A program made the position numbers and the translations under genes. Below the pieces are notes generated by a model. The model had not been told where the DNA came from. It ran no database searches and saw nothing but the letters and a program-made list of their open reading frames with translations. Shown piece by piece: positions 7,406-15,572 of a stretch of DNA of 64,000 bases. This DNA comes from Kocuria flava. Lineage in GTDB: Bacteria > Actinomycetota > Actinomycetes > Actinomycetales > Micrococcaceae. The stretch spans positions 1,178,001 to 1,242,000 of the forward strand of contig NZ_CP013254.1 in assembly GCF_001482365.1 (NCBI RefSeq), read 5' to 3'. Each line of letters opens with the position of its first letter. Position 1 is the stretch's first letter.

Positions 7406-9117
7406 GAGGTCCCTCCCTTCCCGGTCCCGCCGGCGCCGCCGTCCGTGCGCCGGGTGTCGTGCTCGGTCAGCCGGGACATCGCCTCGGTGGGGGTCCCGTC
7501 GTCGTCGTGGCCGTCGGGGGCCGCCCCGTGGTGGCCGGCCTCCCGGTGGGCGGACGCGCCGGCCGGGGCGATGGCCTCGGTCTCGGCCGTGCGGGGGCCG
7601 CCGCCCGCGGCGGCGGGGACCTCCGGCTGCGGGGCGGTGTCCGCCCGGCCGTGCCCGTCGTGGCGGCGCTCCCGCCGCTCGGCGCGCTCCTGCTCGTCGC
7701 GGCGGGCCGCCTCCCGCAGCGCGGCCTCGTGGGCGGCGATCTCGGCGAGGTCGGCGTCCGTGGCGGGGCCGGTGACCACGGGGCGGCGGGCGGTGTGCGA
7801 GATCGCGAGCACGATCGCCGCGATGATCCAGTTGGACAGCAGCGACGAGCCGCCCGCGGACATGAACGGGGTCGTGAGCCCGGTGAGGGGGATCAGGCGG
7901 GTGACGCCGCCGACGACCACGAACAGCTGCAGCACGATCACCGCGGACAGCCCGGCCGCGAGCAGCTTCCCGAAGGCGTCGCGGGTGCCCAGCGCGGCGC
8001 GGAAGCCGCGGGTGACGAAGAGGAAGAACAGCATCAGCACCGCGGTGACGCCGATCAGCCCGAGCTCCTCGCCGAAGGCCGTGATGATCATGTCCGAGTT
8101 GGCGTAGGAGACGAGGTCCGGGCGGCCCTGGCCGAGGCCCTGGCCGAAGAGCCCGCCGGAGGACAGGCCGAACAGGCCCTGGACGATCTGCTGGGAGCCG
8201 CCGGGGGCGCGGTTGTAGACGTCGGGGTCGAAGGCGTTGAGCCACGAGTCGAGGCGGGCGGCCACGTGGCCGAAGACCTGCGAGGCGAGCACCCCGGCGA
8301 CCGCGACGAGCAGCAGCCCGATGACGATCCAGCTCAGCCGGGCGGTGGCGAGGTAGAGCATGGCCAGGAACAGCCCGAAGTACAGGATCGCCGAGCCGAG
8401 GTCGCGCTGGAGCACGAGCACGCCCACGGCGATGGCCCACACGGCGAACATCGGGGCCATGTCCCGGAAGCGGGGCAGCCGCAGGGGCCCGATCTTCTTG
8501 CCGGCCAGCAGGATGAGGTCGCGGTTGGTGGAGAGGTACCCGGCGAAGAACACGGCCAGGGTGATCTTGGCGACCTCGCCGGGCTGGAAGGTGCGCCCGC
8601 CCACGGAGATCCAGATGCGGGCGCCGTTGAGCTCCACGCCCAGCCCGGGCACGAGCGGCAGCAGCAGCAGCAGGCCGCTGAGCAGCAGCGACACGTAGGT
8701 GACCCGCCGCAGCACCCGGTGGTCCTTGAGGAACCACAGCACGAGCCCGGCGGCCGCCATGGCCACCGCCGTCCACAGCACCTGGGACCCGGCGGCGGAC
8801 TGGTCGGTGCTGAGGTCGATCCGGTGGATCATCGCGATCCCCAGGCCGTTGAGGGCCACCACCACGGGCAGCACGTAGGGGTCGGCGTGGCGGGCGCGCA
8901 CCCACAGCACGACGTGCAGCAGCAGGGCGCCCAGGCCCAGCACCAGCCCGGAGACCAGGATGTGCGGGTCCCCGGAGCCGAGCAGGTCCGGGTCGACCAG
9001 GATGTTGGCGGCCACGCCGATGCCCACGGCGACGACGAGCAGCACCAGCTCGGTCAGCCGGCGGGGCCTGGCGGCGGGGGCGGCGCGGTCCTCGGCCGCG
9101 ACGGCGGTGGTGCTCAT
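7402..9117 (-). CDS. rodA: FtsW/RodA/SpoVE family peptidoglycan glycosyltransferase
   Basis: The 571-residue polytopic membrane protein belongs to the SEDS family, which polymerises lipid II glycan strands. About ten to twelve hydrophobic helices are visible between residues 22 and 470. SEDS hallmarks include GGRTFQPGEVAKI, the conserved LQRDLGSAILYF segment and GLTTPFMSAGGSSLL near the end of the membrane region. After about residue 480 there is a long charged, His/Glu/Arg-rich cytoplasmic tail of roughly 90 residues with no fold I recognise. The ATG overlaps the pstP stop (ATGA), and its own stop overlaps pbpA, so rodA and pbpA form a cognate SEDS-transpeptidase pair. Confidence 0.95.
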   Translation of the reverse strand: MSTTAVAAEDRAAPAARPRRLTELVLLVVAVGIGVAANILVDPDLLGSGDPHILVSGLVLGLGALLLHVVLWVRARHADPYVLPVVVALNGLGIAMIHRIDLSTDQSAAGSQVLWTAVAMAAAGLVLWFLKDHRVLRRVTYVSLLLSGLLLLLPLVPGLGVELNGARIWISVGGRTFQPGEVAKITLAVFFAGYLSTNRDLILLAGKKIGPLRLPRFRDMAPMFAVWAIAVGVLVLQRDLGSAILYFGLFLAMLYLATARLSWIVIGLLLVAVAGVLASQVFGHVAARLDSWLNAFDPDVYNRAPGGSQQIVQGLFGLSSGGLFGQGLGQGRPDLVSYANSDMIITAFGEELGLIGVTAVLMLFFLFVTRGFRAALGTRDAFGKLLAAGLSAVIVLQLFVVVGGVTRLIPLTGLTTPFMSAGGSSLLSNWIIAAIVLAISHTARRPVVTGPATDADLAEIAAHEAALREAARRDEQERAERRERRHDGHGRADTAPQPEVPAAAGGGPRTAETEAIAPAGASAHREAGHHGAAPDGHDDDGTPTEAMSRLTEHDTRRTDGGAGGTGKGGTS

Positions 9118-10655
9118 CGTTCACCTCCGGGGCTCTCGGTCGGGGTGCCGGGCGCGGTCGTGCCGGGCGAGGCGGTGGCGCGGCGGACGGTGCCCGTGGG
9201 CCGGGGCGTGGGACCGGGGGACTCGGCCTCCTCGCGGGCGGAGGTGCGCAGCTCGCCCACGATGCGCTCGGCCTCCTCGAGGCTGTCCGCGGGGATGGCG
9301 TTGCGCACCCGGGCCTGGGCGAACGCGGGCAGGTCCTCCATCCGCAGGTCCGTGCTGCGCTCGAGCTCGCTCAGCGCCACCGGGCCCAGGGTCTGGGAGA
9401 CGCCGTTGTAGATCGCGACCGTCCCGCTGTCCTCGCCCACGTAGTACTGGGAGCTGATCCAGCTCTTGGCCAGCCAGCCGCCGGCCACGAGCAGCAGCCC
9501 CACGGTGGCCAGGGCCAGCACGGCGAGGGCCCGCCGGGACCGGCGCCGGCGCGGGGAGCGGACGGCGGCGTCGGCCCGGTCCAGGGCCGAGGCCACCTCC
9601 CGGGGGTCGGCCAGGGTGTCCGGGGAGGAGGTGCGCACGAGCGTGGCCCGGCGCTCCCGCACGCTGTCGCTGACGGTGGGGATGCGCCCGGTCTGGGTGG
9701 CGTTGGCGGCCGCGCCCACCAGCAGGTGGGGGCGGGCGGAGAGGTCGCGGCGCAGCGCGGCGGCCGAGGACTCCGCGGCCGCCGGGTCGCGCACCCCGTC
9801 CGGTGCGCCGTCGGGGGCGCCGGGCACCGGGGCGGTCCGCGCGGTCAGCTCGTCCGAGGTCCGCGCCGAGGCCGGGTCGGGCACGGCGCCGTGGGCCTCC
9901 CCGGCCTGGGGAGCCGCCGGGTCCCCCTCGTCGGGCTCGAAGACCTGGACGACGACGACGGTGACGTTGTCCGGCGCCCCGCGGTCGAGGGTCAGCTCCA
10001 CCAGCGTGTCCACGATCTGGTTGAGGTCGCCGGTGGAGCGCAGCACGGCCTCGATGGTCTCCGGGCGGACCACGGCGTTGAGCCCGTCGGAGCACAGCAA
10101 CCAGCGCTCCCCGGGGCGGGGGCGCACGACGTCGACCTCGATCTCCGGGGACGCGTCGACGTCCCCGAGCACGCGCATCAGCACGTTCTTGTGCGGGTGG
10201 GACTCGGCCTCCTCGGGCCGCAGCCGGCCCTCGTCGATGAGCCGCTGGACGAAGGTGTGGTCGCGGGTCACCTGCCGGAAGCCGTCCTCGGAGAGGCGGT
10301 AGGCGCGGGAGTCGCCGATGTGGGCGAGCACGATCTCGTCGCCGTCGGCCAGCAGCGCGGTGACGGTGGTGCCCATCCCGCCCAGCCGCGGGTCGGCGAC
10401 GACGAGGCGCACCAGGTTCTGGTTGGCGTTCTGGATCTCGTCGGCGAGCACGGTCGCCCCCTGGCCCCCGTGGTCCGGGCGGTCGAGCGCGGTCAGGTCG
10501 ATCACCGCGGAGGCCGAGGCGACGTCGCCCCCGACGTGCCCGCCCATGCCGTCGGCGACGACGGCGAGGTAGCGGCCCGCGTAGGCCGAGTCGTCGTTCT
10601 TGGAACGGACCCGGCCCACGTCGGAGCGCGCGGCGTAGCGGAAGGCGATGCCCAT
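9114..10655 (-). CDS. pstP: PP2C-type Ser/Thr protein phosphatase
   Basis: The 513-residue product dephosphorylates targets of the operon's kinases. The PP2C domain covers about 1-245 with the metal-binding motifs RSKNDDSAY, VVADGMGGH, HIGDSRAYR, LLCSDGL and APDNVTVVV. A disordered, Ala/Pro-rich linker follows, then one membrane helix at about 375-397 (ALAVLALATVGLLLVAGG), and an extracytoplasmic domain of about 90 residues ending in a Thr/Pro/Gly tail. This is the standard architecture of actinobacterial PstP. The ATG lies 4 bases after the fhaB stop, and the gene's own stop overlaps rodA. It balances PknA and PknB, so the cluster carries both writer and eraser. Confidence 0.96.
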   Translation of the reverse strand: MGIAFRYAARSDVGRVRSKNDDSAYAGRYLAVVADGMGGHVGGDVASASAVIDLTALDRPDHGGQGATVLADEIQNANQNLVRLVVADPRLGGMGTTVTALLADGDEIVLAHIGDSRAYRLSEDGFRQVTRDHTFVQRLIDEGRLRPEEAESHPHKNVLMRVLGDVDASPEIEVDVVRPRPGERWLLCSDGLNAVVRPETIEAVLRSTGDLNQIVDTLVELTLDRGAPDNVTVVVVQVFEPDEGDPAAPQAGEAHGAVPDPASARTSDELTARTAPVPGAPDGAPDGVRDPAAAESSAAALRRDLSARPHLLVGAAANATQTGRIPTVSDSVRERRATLVRTSSPDTLADPREVASALDRADAAVRSPRRRRSRRALAVLALATVGLLLVAGGWLAKSWISSQYYVGEDSGTVAIYNGVSQTLGPVALSELERSTDLRMEDLPAFAQARVRNAIPADSLEEAERIVGELRTSAREEAESPGPTPRPTGTVRRATASPGTTAPGTPTESPGGER

Positions 10656-10659
10656 GCGG

Positions 10660-11148
10660 TCAGGGCCTCAGTTCCAGGACGGTCTTGCCGACCCGGAACG
10701 GGGTCCCGGTCTCCAGGGGGACGGCGCGGGTCAGGCGCTGCTGGCCGACGTAGGTGCCGTTGGTCGAGCCGAGGTCCTCGAGGAACCAGCGGGAGCCCTG
10801 CGGGAACAGCCGGGCGTGGCGGCCCGAGGCGTAGTCGTCGCCCAGGGGCACGGTCGCCTCGGGGGAGCGCCCGAGGAGCACGGGGGCGCTGCCCAGCGGG
10901 TAGCTGCGCCCGCGCAGCGGGCCGTCGAGCACCACGAGCGTCCCGGGGCGGGCGCGGCGGTCCGCCGGCGCCTCCGCGGGCGGGGCCTGCTGCGGGGCCG
11001 CGTCCTGCCGGCGGCGGGACCGCCCGGGGACCGGCAGCCGCCCGCCCACGGCCAGGTCACGGCCCTGGCTGGCGACGATGCTGAAGATGAAGATCCACAG
11101 GAGGGCCAGGAAGCCGAAGCGGAGCAGCGTGACGGTCAGTTCGGACAT
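10660..11148 (-). CDS. fhaB: FHA domain membrane protein FhaB
   Basis: The 162-residue product has one N-terminal membrane helix (about 7-25), a basic linker, then a forkhead-associated domain at about 75-160. FHA phosphothreonine-binding residues are visible in VLLGRSPEATV, ASGRHARLF and STNGTYV. In mycobacteria FhaB (FipA) binds phosphorylated partners and links kinase signalling to FtsZ and cell division. The start ATG directly abuts the fhaA stop, and the stop is 4 bases before pstP. It is the second gene of the operon. Size matches mycobacterial FhaB (about 155 residues). Confidence 0.94.
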   Translation of the reverse strand: MSELTVTLLRFGFLALLWIFIFSIVASQGRDLAVGGRLPVPGRSRRRQDAAPQQAPPAEAPADRRARPGTLVVLDGPLRGRSYPLGSAPVLLGRSPEATVPLGDDYASGRHARLFPQGSRWFLEDLGSTNGTYVGQQRLTRAVPLETGTPFRVGKTVLELRP

Positions 11149-11931
11149 TCAGCGTGGCCCCTTCGGGGTCAGGAGGCGGAACGTGATCCGCGTGCGCCCC
11201 ATGGTGATGACGGAGCCGTTGACCAGCTCGGCGCGGCCGATCACGCGCTCGCCGTCCACGTAGGAGCCGTTGGTCGAGCCCAGGTCCACGGCCACGAAGT
11301 GCTCGCCCTGGCGCCGGATCTCGAGGTGGCGGCGCGAGACGCCCGTGTCCTCGACGGTGATGTCCGCCTCGGCGGAGCGGCCCAGCACGATCGAGTCGGC
11401 GTTGAGCGAGTAGCGCTCCCCGCCGAGGTCGAGCACCGGCACCCACCGCTGCACGGGGGCGGTCGGGGGCGGGGCGTGGTCCTCGCGCCCGTGGCCGGTG
11501 GCGATCCGGTGCCCGCCGTCGGGGGCGGGGGCCGGGGCGGTCGTGTTCGGGGACTCGGTGGTGCGCTGGGCCGAGGAGTGGATGCGGAACCCGCCCGCCT
11601 CCGCCTCGGCGCTGCGGGTGAAGGAGACCTTCACGGCGCCCTGGAGGGTGTAGGCCTGGCTGCGGGCGTGCTTGATGACGACGTCGCACAGCTCCTCGGC
11701 CAGGGGCGTGCCCCAGTTCTGGGCGCGGGGGAAGTCCTCCTCGGAGAACTCCACGACGAACACGTTGGGCGCCATCGTGCGCCCGGCGGAGATGGTGAAC
11801 GCCTCCTGGTCCAGCTCCCGGCGCAGGGCGCTGGCGATCTCGACCGGCTCGACCCGGCGGCGGGAGCCGGTCGAGAAGGCGGAGCGCACGGCCTTCTCGA
11901 TGTTCTTCTCGAGGCTCTCGAGGAATCCCAC
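11149..11931 (-). CDS. fhaA: FHA domain protein FhaA (DUF3662 plus FHA)
   Basis: The 260-residue cytoplasmic protein starts with a DUF3662 domain (about 1-110), beginning with the typical MGFLESLEKNIEKAV segment. A short disordered linker follows, then an FHA domain at about 168-255 with VLGRSAEADI, GVSRRHLEI and LGSTNGSYV. In mycobacteria FhaA binds phosphorylated MviN and regulates peptidoglycan synthesis. It is about half the length of M. tuberculosis FhaA because the linker is short. The GTG start is preceded by GGAGG. This is the first gene of the seven-gene operon, whose promoter should lie in the intergenic region upstream. Confidence 0.94.
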   Translation of the reverse strand: MGFLESLEKNIEKAVRSAFSTGSRRRVEPVEIASALRRELDQEAFTISAGRTMAPNVFVVEFSEEDFPRAQNWGTPLAEELCDVVIKHARSQAYTLQGAVKVSFTRSAEAEAGGFRIHSSAQRTTESPNTTAPAPAPDGGHRIATGHGREDHAPPPTAPVQRWVPVLDLGGERYSLNADSIVLGRSAEADITVEDTGVSRRHLEIRRQGEHFVAVDLGSTNGSYVDGERVIGRAELVNGSVITMGRTRITFRLLTPKGPR

Positions 11932-12263
11932 GGCCGCCTCCTTCCTGTCGTCGATCGCGGCGCACGTGCCCCGGTCCCGGGCCAGGCGCTCCTCAGGATA
12001 GTAGACGCGGCGGCTGAGAACCCGGTGGGCGCCCGCGACCGGGCGGGTCCGGGTCCTGTCCGGCCCGTCGTGGCGGGGAGGAGCCCGGCCGCGACGCCCA
12101 CCGGTTCACCGCCTGCTCCCCGCCGGGCCCGGGCCGGCGACACCGCTCCTGCCCGGCTGCGGCGGCGGCGAGGAGGCCCGTCCCGGGCCCGGTCGCTAGG
12201 CTGGGGCCGGAGCGGGCCGGCGCCGCCGGCCCGGGCACCGCCCGCCGACGCCGAGGAGCACCC
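11932..12263. other. Divergent intergenic region between fhaA and rraA
   Basis: This 332-base stretch has no convincing gene. On the minus strand a weak -10-like TACTAT (plus 11998-12003) lies about 67 bases before fhaA and may drive the kinase operon, though no -35 is evident. On the plus strand TAGGCT at 12197 probably drives rraA, and a 9-bp hairpin with a 3-base loop (12213-12233) follows in the rraA leader. The rest is uninterpreted GC-rich sequence. Confidence 0.5.
12197..12202 (+). promoter_or_regulatory. Candidate -10 element for rraA
   Basis: TAGGCT followed by GGGG lies 61 bases before the rraA start. The same TAGGCTGGG pattern precedes the genes at 37949 and 49343. No -35 match is visible at the expected distance. 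Confidence 0.45.
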
Positions 12264-12746
12264 ATGACCGAGACCCCGCGCCCGTTCGCCACCGCCGACC
12301 TCTACGACGAGCGCGGTGAGCAGCTGCAGTCCTGCCCCCGCCAGTTCCTCGACCTGGGCGGGGTGCGCGCGTTCACCGGACCGGTGCGCACGATCCGCTG
12401 CTTCCAGGACAACGGCCTCGTCAAGGCCCTGCTCAACACCCCGGGGGAGGGCGCGGTGCTCGTGGTGGACGGCCACGGGTCGATGGGCACGGCCCTGATG
12501 GGCGACATGATCGCCGAGGCCGCCGTGCGCAACGGCTGGGCCGGGGTGATCATCAACGGCCCCGTCCGCGACCGGGTGGCGCTCGCGCAGCTGCCGCTGG
12601 GCGTGAAGGCCCTCGGCTCGAACCCCCGCAAGTCCGCCAAGGACGGGGTCGGGGAGCAGGACGTGCCGGTGGTCATCGAGGGGACCACCTTCCTGCCCGG
12701 CCGCACCGTGTGGGCCGACGAGGACGGGGTGCTCGTCGAGGGCTGA
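12264..12746 (+). CDS. rraA: RraA family protein
   Basis: The 160-residue product belongs to the RraA fold. In E. coli RraA inhibits RNase E; other members are 4-hydroxy-4-methyl-2-oxoglutarate/oxaloacetate aldolases, and sequence alone does not settle which applies. Matching segments are TADLYDERGEQLQSC near the N terminus, VVDGHGSMGTALMGDMIAEAA, and the active-site-like region NGPVRDRVALAQLPLGVKALGSNPRKS, whose G-x-x-R-D is found in aldolase-active members. The ATG start has a weak Shine-Dalgarno (GAGGAGCACCC). It ends in an 18-base perfect palindrome that contains its own stop and the stop of the convergent reductase gene. Confidence 0.88.
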   Translation: MTETPRPFATADLYDERGEQLQSCPRQFLDLGGVRAFTGPVRTIRCFQDNGLVKALLNTPGEGAVLVVDGHGSMGTALMGDMIAEAAVRNGWAGVIINGPVRDRVALAQLPLGVKALGSNPRKSAKDGVGEQDVPVVIEGTTFLPGRTVWADEDGVLVEG

Positions 12747-12752
12747 GCCGGC

Positions 12753-14792
12753 TCAGCCGATGGCCGCGACGAGCTCGGCCGCCTGCCGGACCGCCCGCTT
12801 CGCGTCCAGCTCCGCGGCCACGTCGGCCCCGCCGATCAGGTGCACCGGCACCGCCGCGGCGTCGTGCCCGCCGGCCAGCAGCCGCTCGTGCAGCTCCCGC
12901 AGCGGCTCCTGGCCCGTGCACAGCACCACGGTGTCCACCGCCAGGACCTGCTCCTGCGGCCCGTCGGGGCCGGGCACGCTCACGTGCAGCCCGTCGTCGT
13001 CGATCCGCCGGTAGGCGACCCCGGCGAGCGTGCGCACCCCCGCCGCCCGCAGGGACGCCCGGTGGATCCACCCCGTGGTGCGGCCCAGCCGCTGCCCGGG
13101 CTTGCCCGTCGAGCGCTGCAGCAGGACCACGTCCCGCGCGGGGGGTCGCGGCCGGGGCGGGACGAGGCCGCCGCGGGCGGAGAGCGTCGTGTCCACGCCC
13201 CACTGCGCGTAGAAGTCCCCGGGCGGGCCGCCGGGGCCGTGCACGAGGAACTGCGCGACGTCGAAGCCGATCCCGCCCGCGCCGAGCACGGCCACGCGGC
13301 GGCCCACCGGCGCACCGTCGCGCAGGACCTCGCGGTAGCCCACCACGCAGGGGTGGTCGACGCCCTCGAGCGCGGGCACGCGCGGGACCACGCCCGTGGC
13401 GAGCACGACGCGGTCGTGGCCGGCGAGGTCCCCGGGCCCGGCCGCCGTGCCCAGCCGCACGTCCACGCCGAGCTCGGCCAGCCGGACCGACCAGTAGCGC
13501 AGCGTCTCGGCGTACTCCTCCTTGCCGGGGATCCGGTGGGCCAGCAGGAACTGCCCGCCGATGCGGTCCTCGGCCTCGAACAGCGTCACGGCGTGGCCGG
13601 CCTCGGCGGCGCCGATCGCGAAGGCGGCCCCGGCCGGCCCCGCGCCGACCACGGCGATCCGCTCCGCCCGGCGGGTGGGCCCCAGGCGCAGCAGGGTCTC
13701 GTGGCCCGCCCGGGGGTTGACCAGGCAGGAGGCGGTGCGGCCCGAGAAGGTGTGGTCGAGGCAGGCCTGGTTGCAGGCGATGCACGTGTTGACGGTCTCG
13801 GGCCGGCCCGCCGCGGCCTTGGCCACGAAGCGGGGGTCGGCCAGCAGGGGCCGGGCCAGGGAGACCATGTCGGCGTCCCCCGCGGCGAGGATCCGCTCGG
13901 CCGACTCCGGGGTGTTGATCCGGTTCGCGGCCACGACCGGGATCCCGACCTCGCCCCGCAGCCGGCGGGTCACCCACGCGAAGCCCCCGCGGGGAACGGC
14001 GGTGGCGATCGTGGGCACGCGCGCCTCGTGCCACCCGATGCCGGTGTTGAGCAGGTCCGCGCCGGCCTCCTCCACGGCCCGGGCCAGCCGGACGACCTCG
14101 TCGAGGGTGGCGCCGCCCGGGACCAGGTCGAGCATCGACAGCCGGTAGACCAGCAGGAACCCCGGGCCGGTGCGCTCGCGGACCCGGCGGACCACCTCGA
14201 CCGGCAGGCGCAGGCGCCGCTCGAGGTCACCGCCCCAGGCGTCCGTGCGCCGGTTGGTCTCCTCGGCCGTGAACTGGTTGAGCAGGTAGCCCTCGGAGCC
14301 CATGACCTCCACGCCGTCGTAGCCGGCCTGCTGCGCGAGCTCCGCCGTGCGGGCGAAGTCCTCGATCGTGCGCTCGATCTCCGCGGCGGACAGCTCGTGC
14401 GGGACCACCGGGCTGATCGGGGCGCGCAGCGGGCTGGGCGCCACGGCCCGGTCGCCGCGGGCGTAGCGGCCCGCGTGCAGGATCTGCAGGGCGATCCGCC
14501 CGCCCTCGGCGTGGACCGCGTCCGTGACCGTGCGGTGCCGGGCCACGTCCTCGGGCCCGGTCAGGACCGCCCCGCCCTCGCGCACGGCGCCCTCGGGGTT
14601 CGGGCCGATCCCGCCGGTCACCACCAGGCCCACGCCGCCTCGCACCCGCTCGGCGTAGAAGGCGGCCAGCCGCTCCGGCCCGTCCTCGCGCTCCTCGAGG
14701 CCCGTGTGCATGGAGCCCATGAGCACGCGGTTGGGCAGGGTCGTGGCGCCCAGCCGCAGCGGGGACAGCAGGTGCGGGAAGGCCGCATTCAT
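12753..14792 (-). CDS. fadH: NADPH-dependent 2,4-dienoyl-CoA reductase-like flavoenzyme (FadH/OYE family)
   Basis: The 679-residue enzyme resembles FadH, which reduces 2,4-dienoyl-CoA during oxidation of unsaturated fatty acids. Residues 1-330 are an old-yellow-enzyme FMN barrel (LQILHAGRYA, GYDGVEVMGSEGYLLNQF). A four-cysteine 4Fe-4S site follows (C337, C340, C344, C356). From about 375 there is an NAD(P)/FAD Rossmann region (IAVVGAGPAGAAFA) and a second dinucleotide fold near 495 (VAVLGAGGIGFDVAQFL). Length matches E. coli FadH (about 672). Related trimethylamine dehydrogenases share this layout, so the substrate is inferred. The ATG is preceded by GAGGAG, and a TACCGT -10 lies upstream. 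It is convergent with rraA. Confidence 0.92.
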   Translation of the reverse strand: MNAAFPHLLSPLRLGATTLPNRVLMGSMHTGLEEREDGPERLAAFYAERVRGGVGLVVTGGIGPNPEGAVREGGAVLTGPEDVARHRTVTDAVHAEGGRIALQILHAGRYARGDRAVAPSPLRAPISPVVPHELSAAEIERTIEDFARTAELAQQAGYDGVEVMGSEGYLLNQFTAEETNRRTDAWGGDLERRLRLPVEVVRRVRERTGPGFLLVYRLSMLDLVPGGATLDEVVRLARAVEEAGADLLNTGIGWHEARVPTIATAVPRGGFAWVTRRLRGEVGIPVVAANRINTPESAERILAAGDADMVSLARPLLADPRFVAKAAAGRPETVNTCIACNQACLDHTFSGRTASCLVNPRAGHETLLRLGPTRRAERIAVVGAGPAGAAFAIGAAEAGHAVTLFEAEDRIGGQFLLAHRIPGKEEYAETLRYWSVRLAELGVDVRLGTAAGPGDLAGHDRVVLATGVVPRVPALEGVDHPCVVGYREVLRDGAPVGRRVAVLGAGGIGFDVAQFLVHGPGGPPGDFYAQWGVDTTLSARGGLVPPRPRPPARDVVLLQRSTGKPGQRLGRTTGWIHRASLRAAGVRTLAGVAYRRIDDDGLHVSVPGPDGPQEQVLAVDTVVLCTGQEPLRELHERLLAGGHDAAAVPVHLIGGADVAAELDAKRAVRQAAELVAAIG

Positions 14793-14822
14793 CCGATACT
14801 CCTCGTCTCAGGTACCGGGCTC

Positions 14823-14828
14823 ACGGTA
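14823..14828 (-). promoter_or_regulatory. Candidate -10 element for the dienoyl-CoA reductase gene
   Basis: The minus strand reads TACCGT, 30 bases before the start codon, leaving a leader that carries the GAGGAG ribosome binding site. It fits the TAnnnT pattern seen across the window. Confidence 0.45.
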
Positions 14829-15084
14829 GGCGAGAAGTGACCGGAGCCACAAGCGGGGGGCCGCCCGGTGCCCGTCAGAGCCGGCGGAGCAGGTCCCTCC
14901 ACACGACCCGCCAGGGCTCGACCTCCGCTGCGGCCGCGAGCCCCTGGTGGGCGACGGCGAGCGCCGGCCGCTCCGGTCCCCGCCGCCGGCCCGCGCCGGC
15001 AGCGGCGCGCGGCGGGGCGGGGGGCCGCGGTCGGGTGCGGCACCGGGCCCGGGGTCCGTGGGGCCGGTGCTCATGGGCACAGGA

Positions 15085-15116
15085 CGGCGGCGGCACCCTT
15101 CCGGGTGCCGCCGCCG
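15085..15116. terminator. 14-bp hairpin terminator
   Basis: Arms 15085-15098 and 15103-15116 pair perfectly over 14 bp around a TTCC loop. It lies 34 bases past the stop of the small acidic gene on the minus strand and probably terminates it. Confidence 0.75.
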
Positions 15117-15149
15117 GGGCGTGCCGTGGTCGTGCCGGCGGGGCGCCGG

Positions 15150-15389
15150 TCAGTCGGAGGTCGGCGGCTGGTAGCCGCCCTCCGCGGGGTCCTGGTGCTT
15201 CCCGGTGATCTCGTGCTCCGGCCGGCCGGCCTCGCGCACGCCCGAGACCTGCTGGCCGGCGTTCGTCTGGCCGGTGGGCAGGGGCTCGCGGGCCATGTCC
15301 TCGGCGGGGGTGTCGGGGGCCGAGCCGATGTCCTCGGCCAGGTGCGGGTCGTCGGGGAGCTGGTCGCCGGAGGCGGGGGTCGTGTTCAT
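15150..15389 (-). CDS. Small acidic disordered protein divergent from Dps
   Basis: This is a predicted 79-residue hydrophilic protein rich in Asp, Glu, Pro, Gly and Gln, with no membrane segment, no Cys and no recognisable domain. Support for it being real is unusually good: a promoter on the minus strand with TTGTCA, a 17-base spacer and TTGGCT lies exactly 6 bases before the ATG, so the mRNA is predicted to be leaderless, and a 14-bp hairpin lies just past the stop. It is divergent from dps. Composition resembles the small acidic proteins at 49343 and 49669, suggesting a stress or hydration role, but that is inference only. Confidence 0.65.
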   Translation of the reverse strand: MNTTPASGDQLPDDPHLAEDIGSAPDTPAEDMAREPLPTGQTNAGQQVSGVREAGRPEHEITGKHQDPAEGGYQPPTSD

Positions 15390-15395
15390 GCCCTC

Positions 15396-15424
15396 AGCCA
15401 AGCAGTGCGCCGGGGCCGTGACAA
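15396..15424 (-). promoter_or_regulatory. Promoter of a leaderless small-protein gene
   Basis: On the minus strand TTGTCA (plus 15419-15424) and TTGGCT (plus 15396-15401) are separated by exactly 17 bases. The -10 hexamer lies 6 bases before the ATG, leaving no room for a ribosome binding site. Confidence 0.65.
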
Positions 15425-15461
15425 GGGGTGCGGATATCGCGCTCAGCGAATCGGCAGGGTA

Positions 15462-15490
15462 CTGACAGTCGGTGCCGCCCGTGCCATAGT
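15462..15490 (+). promoter_or_regulatory. Promoter of the Dps gene
   Basis: CTGACA at 15462-15467, a 17-base spacer, then CATAGT at 15485-15490. The predicted transcript has a leader of about 75 bases with GGAAGGAG before the dps ATG. Its -35 box is only 38 bases from the -35 box of the divergent promoter. Confidence 0.65.
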
Positions 15491-15572
15491 GGGGAGGGAA
15501 CGGCTCGCCCGCCGAGCCGGTGACCCCAGCTGTCGAACGTGGCCCCCGCGGGGGCCGGAAGGAGTCGGACCC

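Larger units (their letters stand above)
14793..15149. other. Intergenic region upstream of the reductase gene
   Basis: This 357-base stretch has no gene I can defend. It holds the reductase promoter (14823-14828) and a 14-bp hairpin (15085-15116). On the minus strand, an ATG at 15074 opens a Pro/Gly-rich frame. A different frame ending at 14875 gives a protein-like C terminus (residues such as VEPWRVVWRDLLRRL). Together these could be one small gene broken by a frameshift, but both pieces are short. Confidence 0.4.

Noticed and set aside
11993..12292. A 99-residue minus-strand frame in the fhaA-rraA intergenic region.
   Set aside because: Low-complexity Arg/Pro/Gly sequence, runs across the rraA promoter and start, no ribosome binding site or family.
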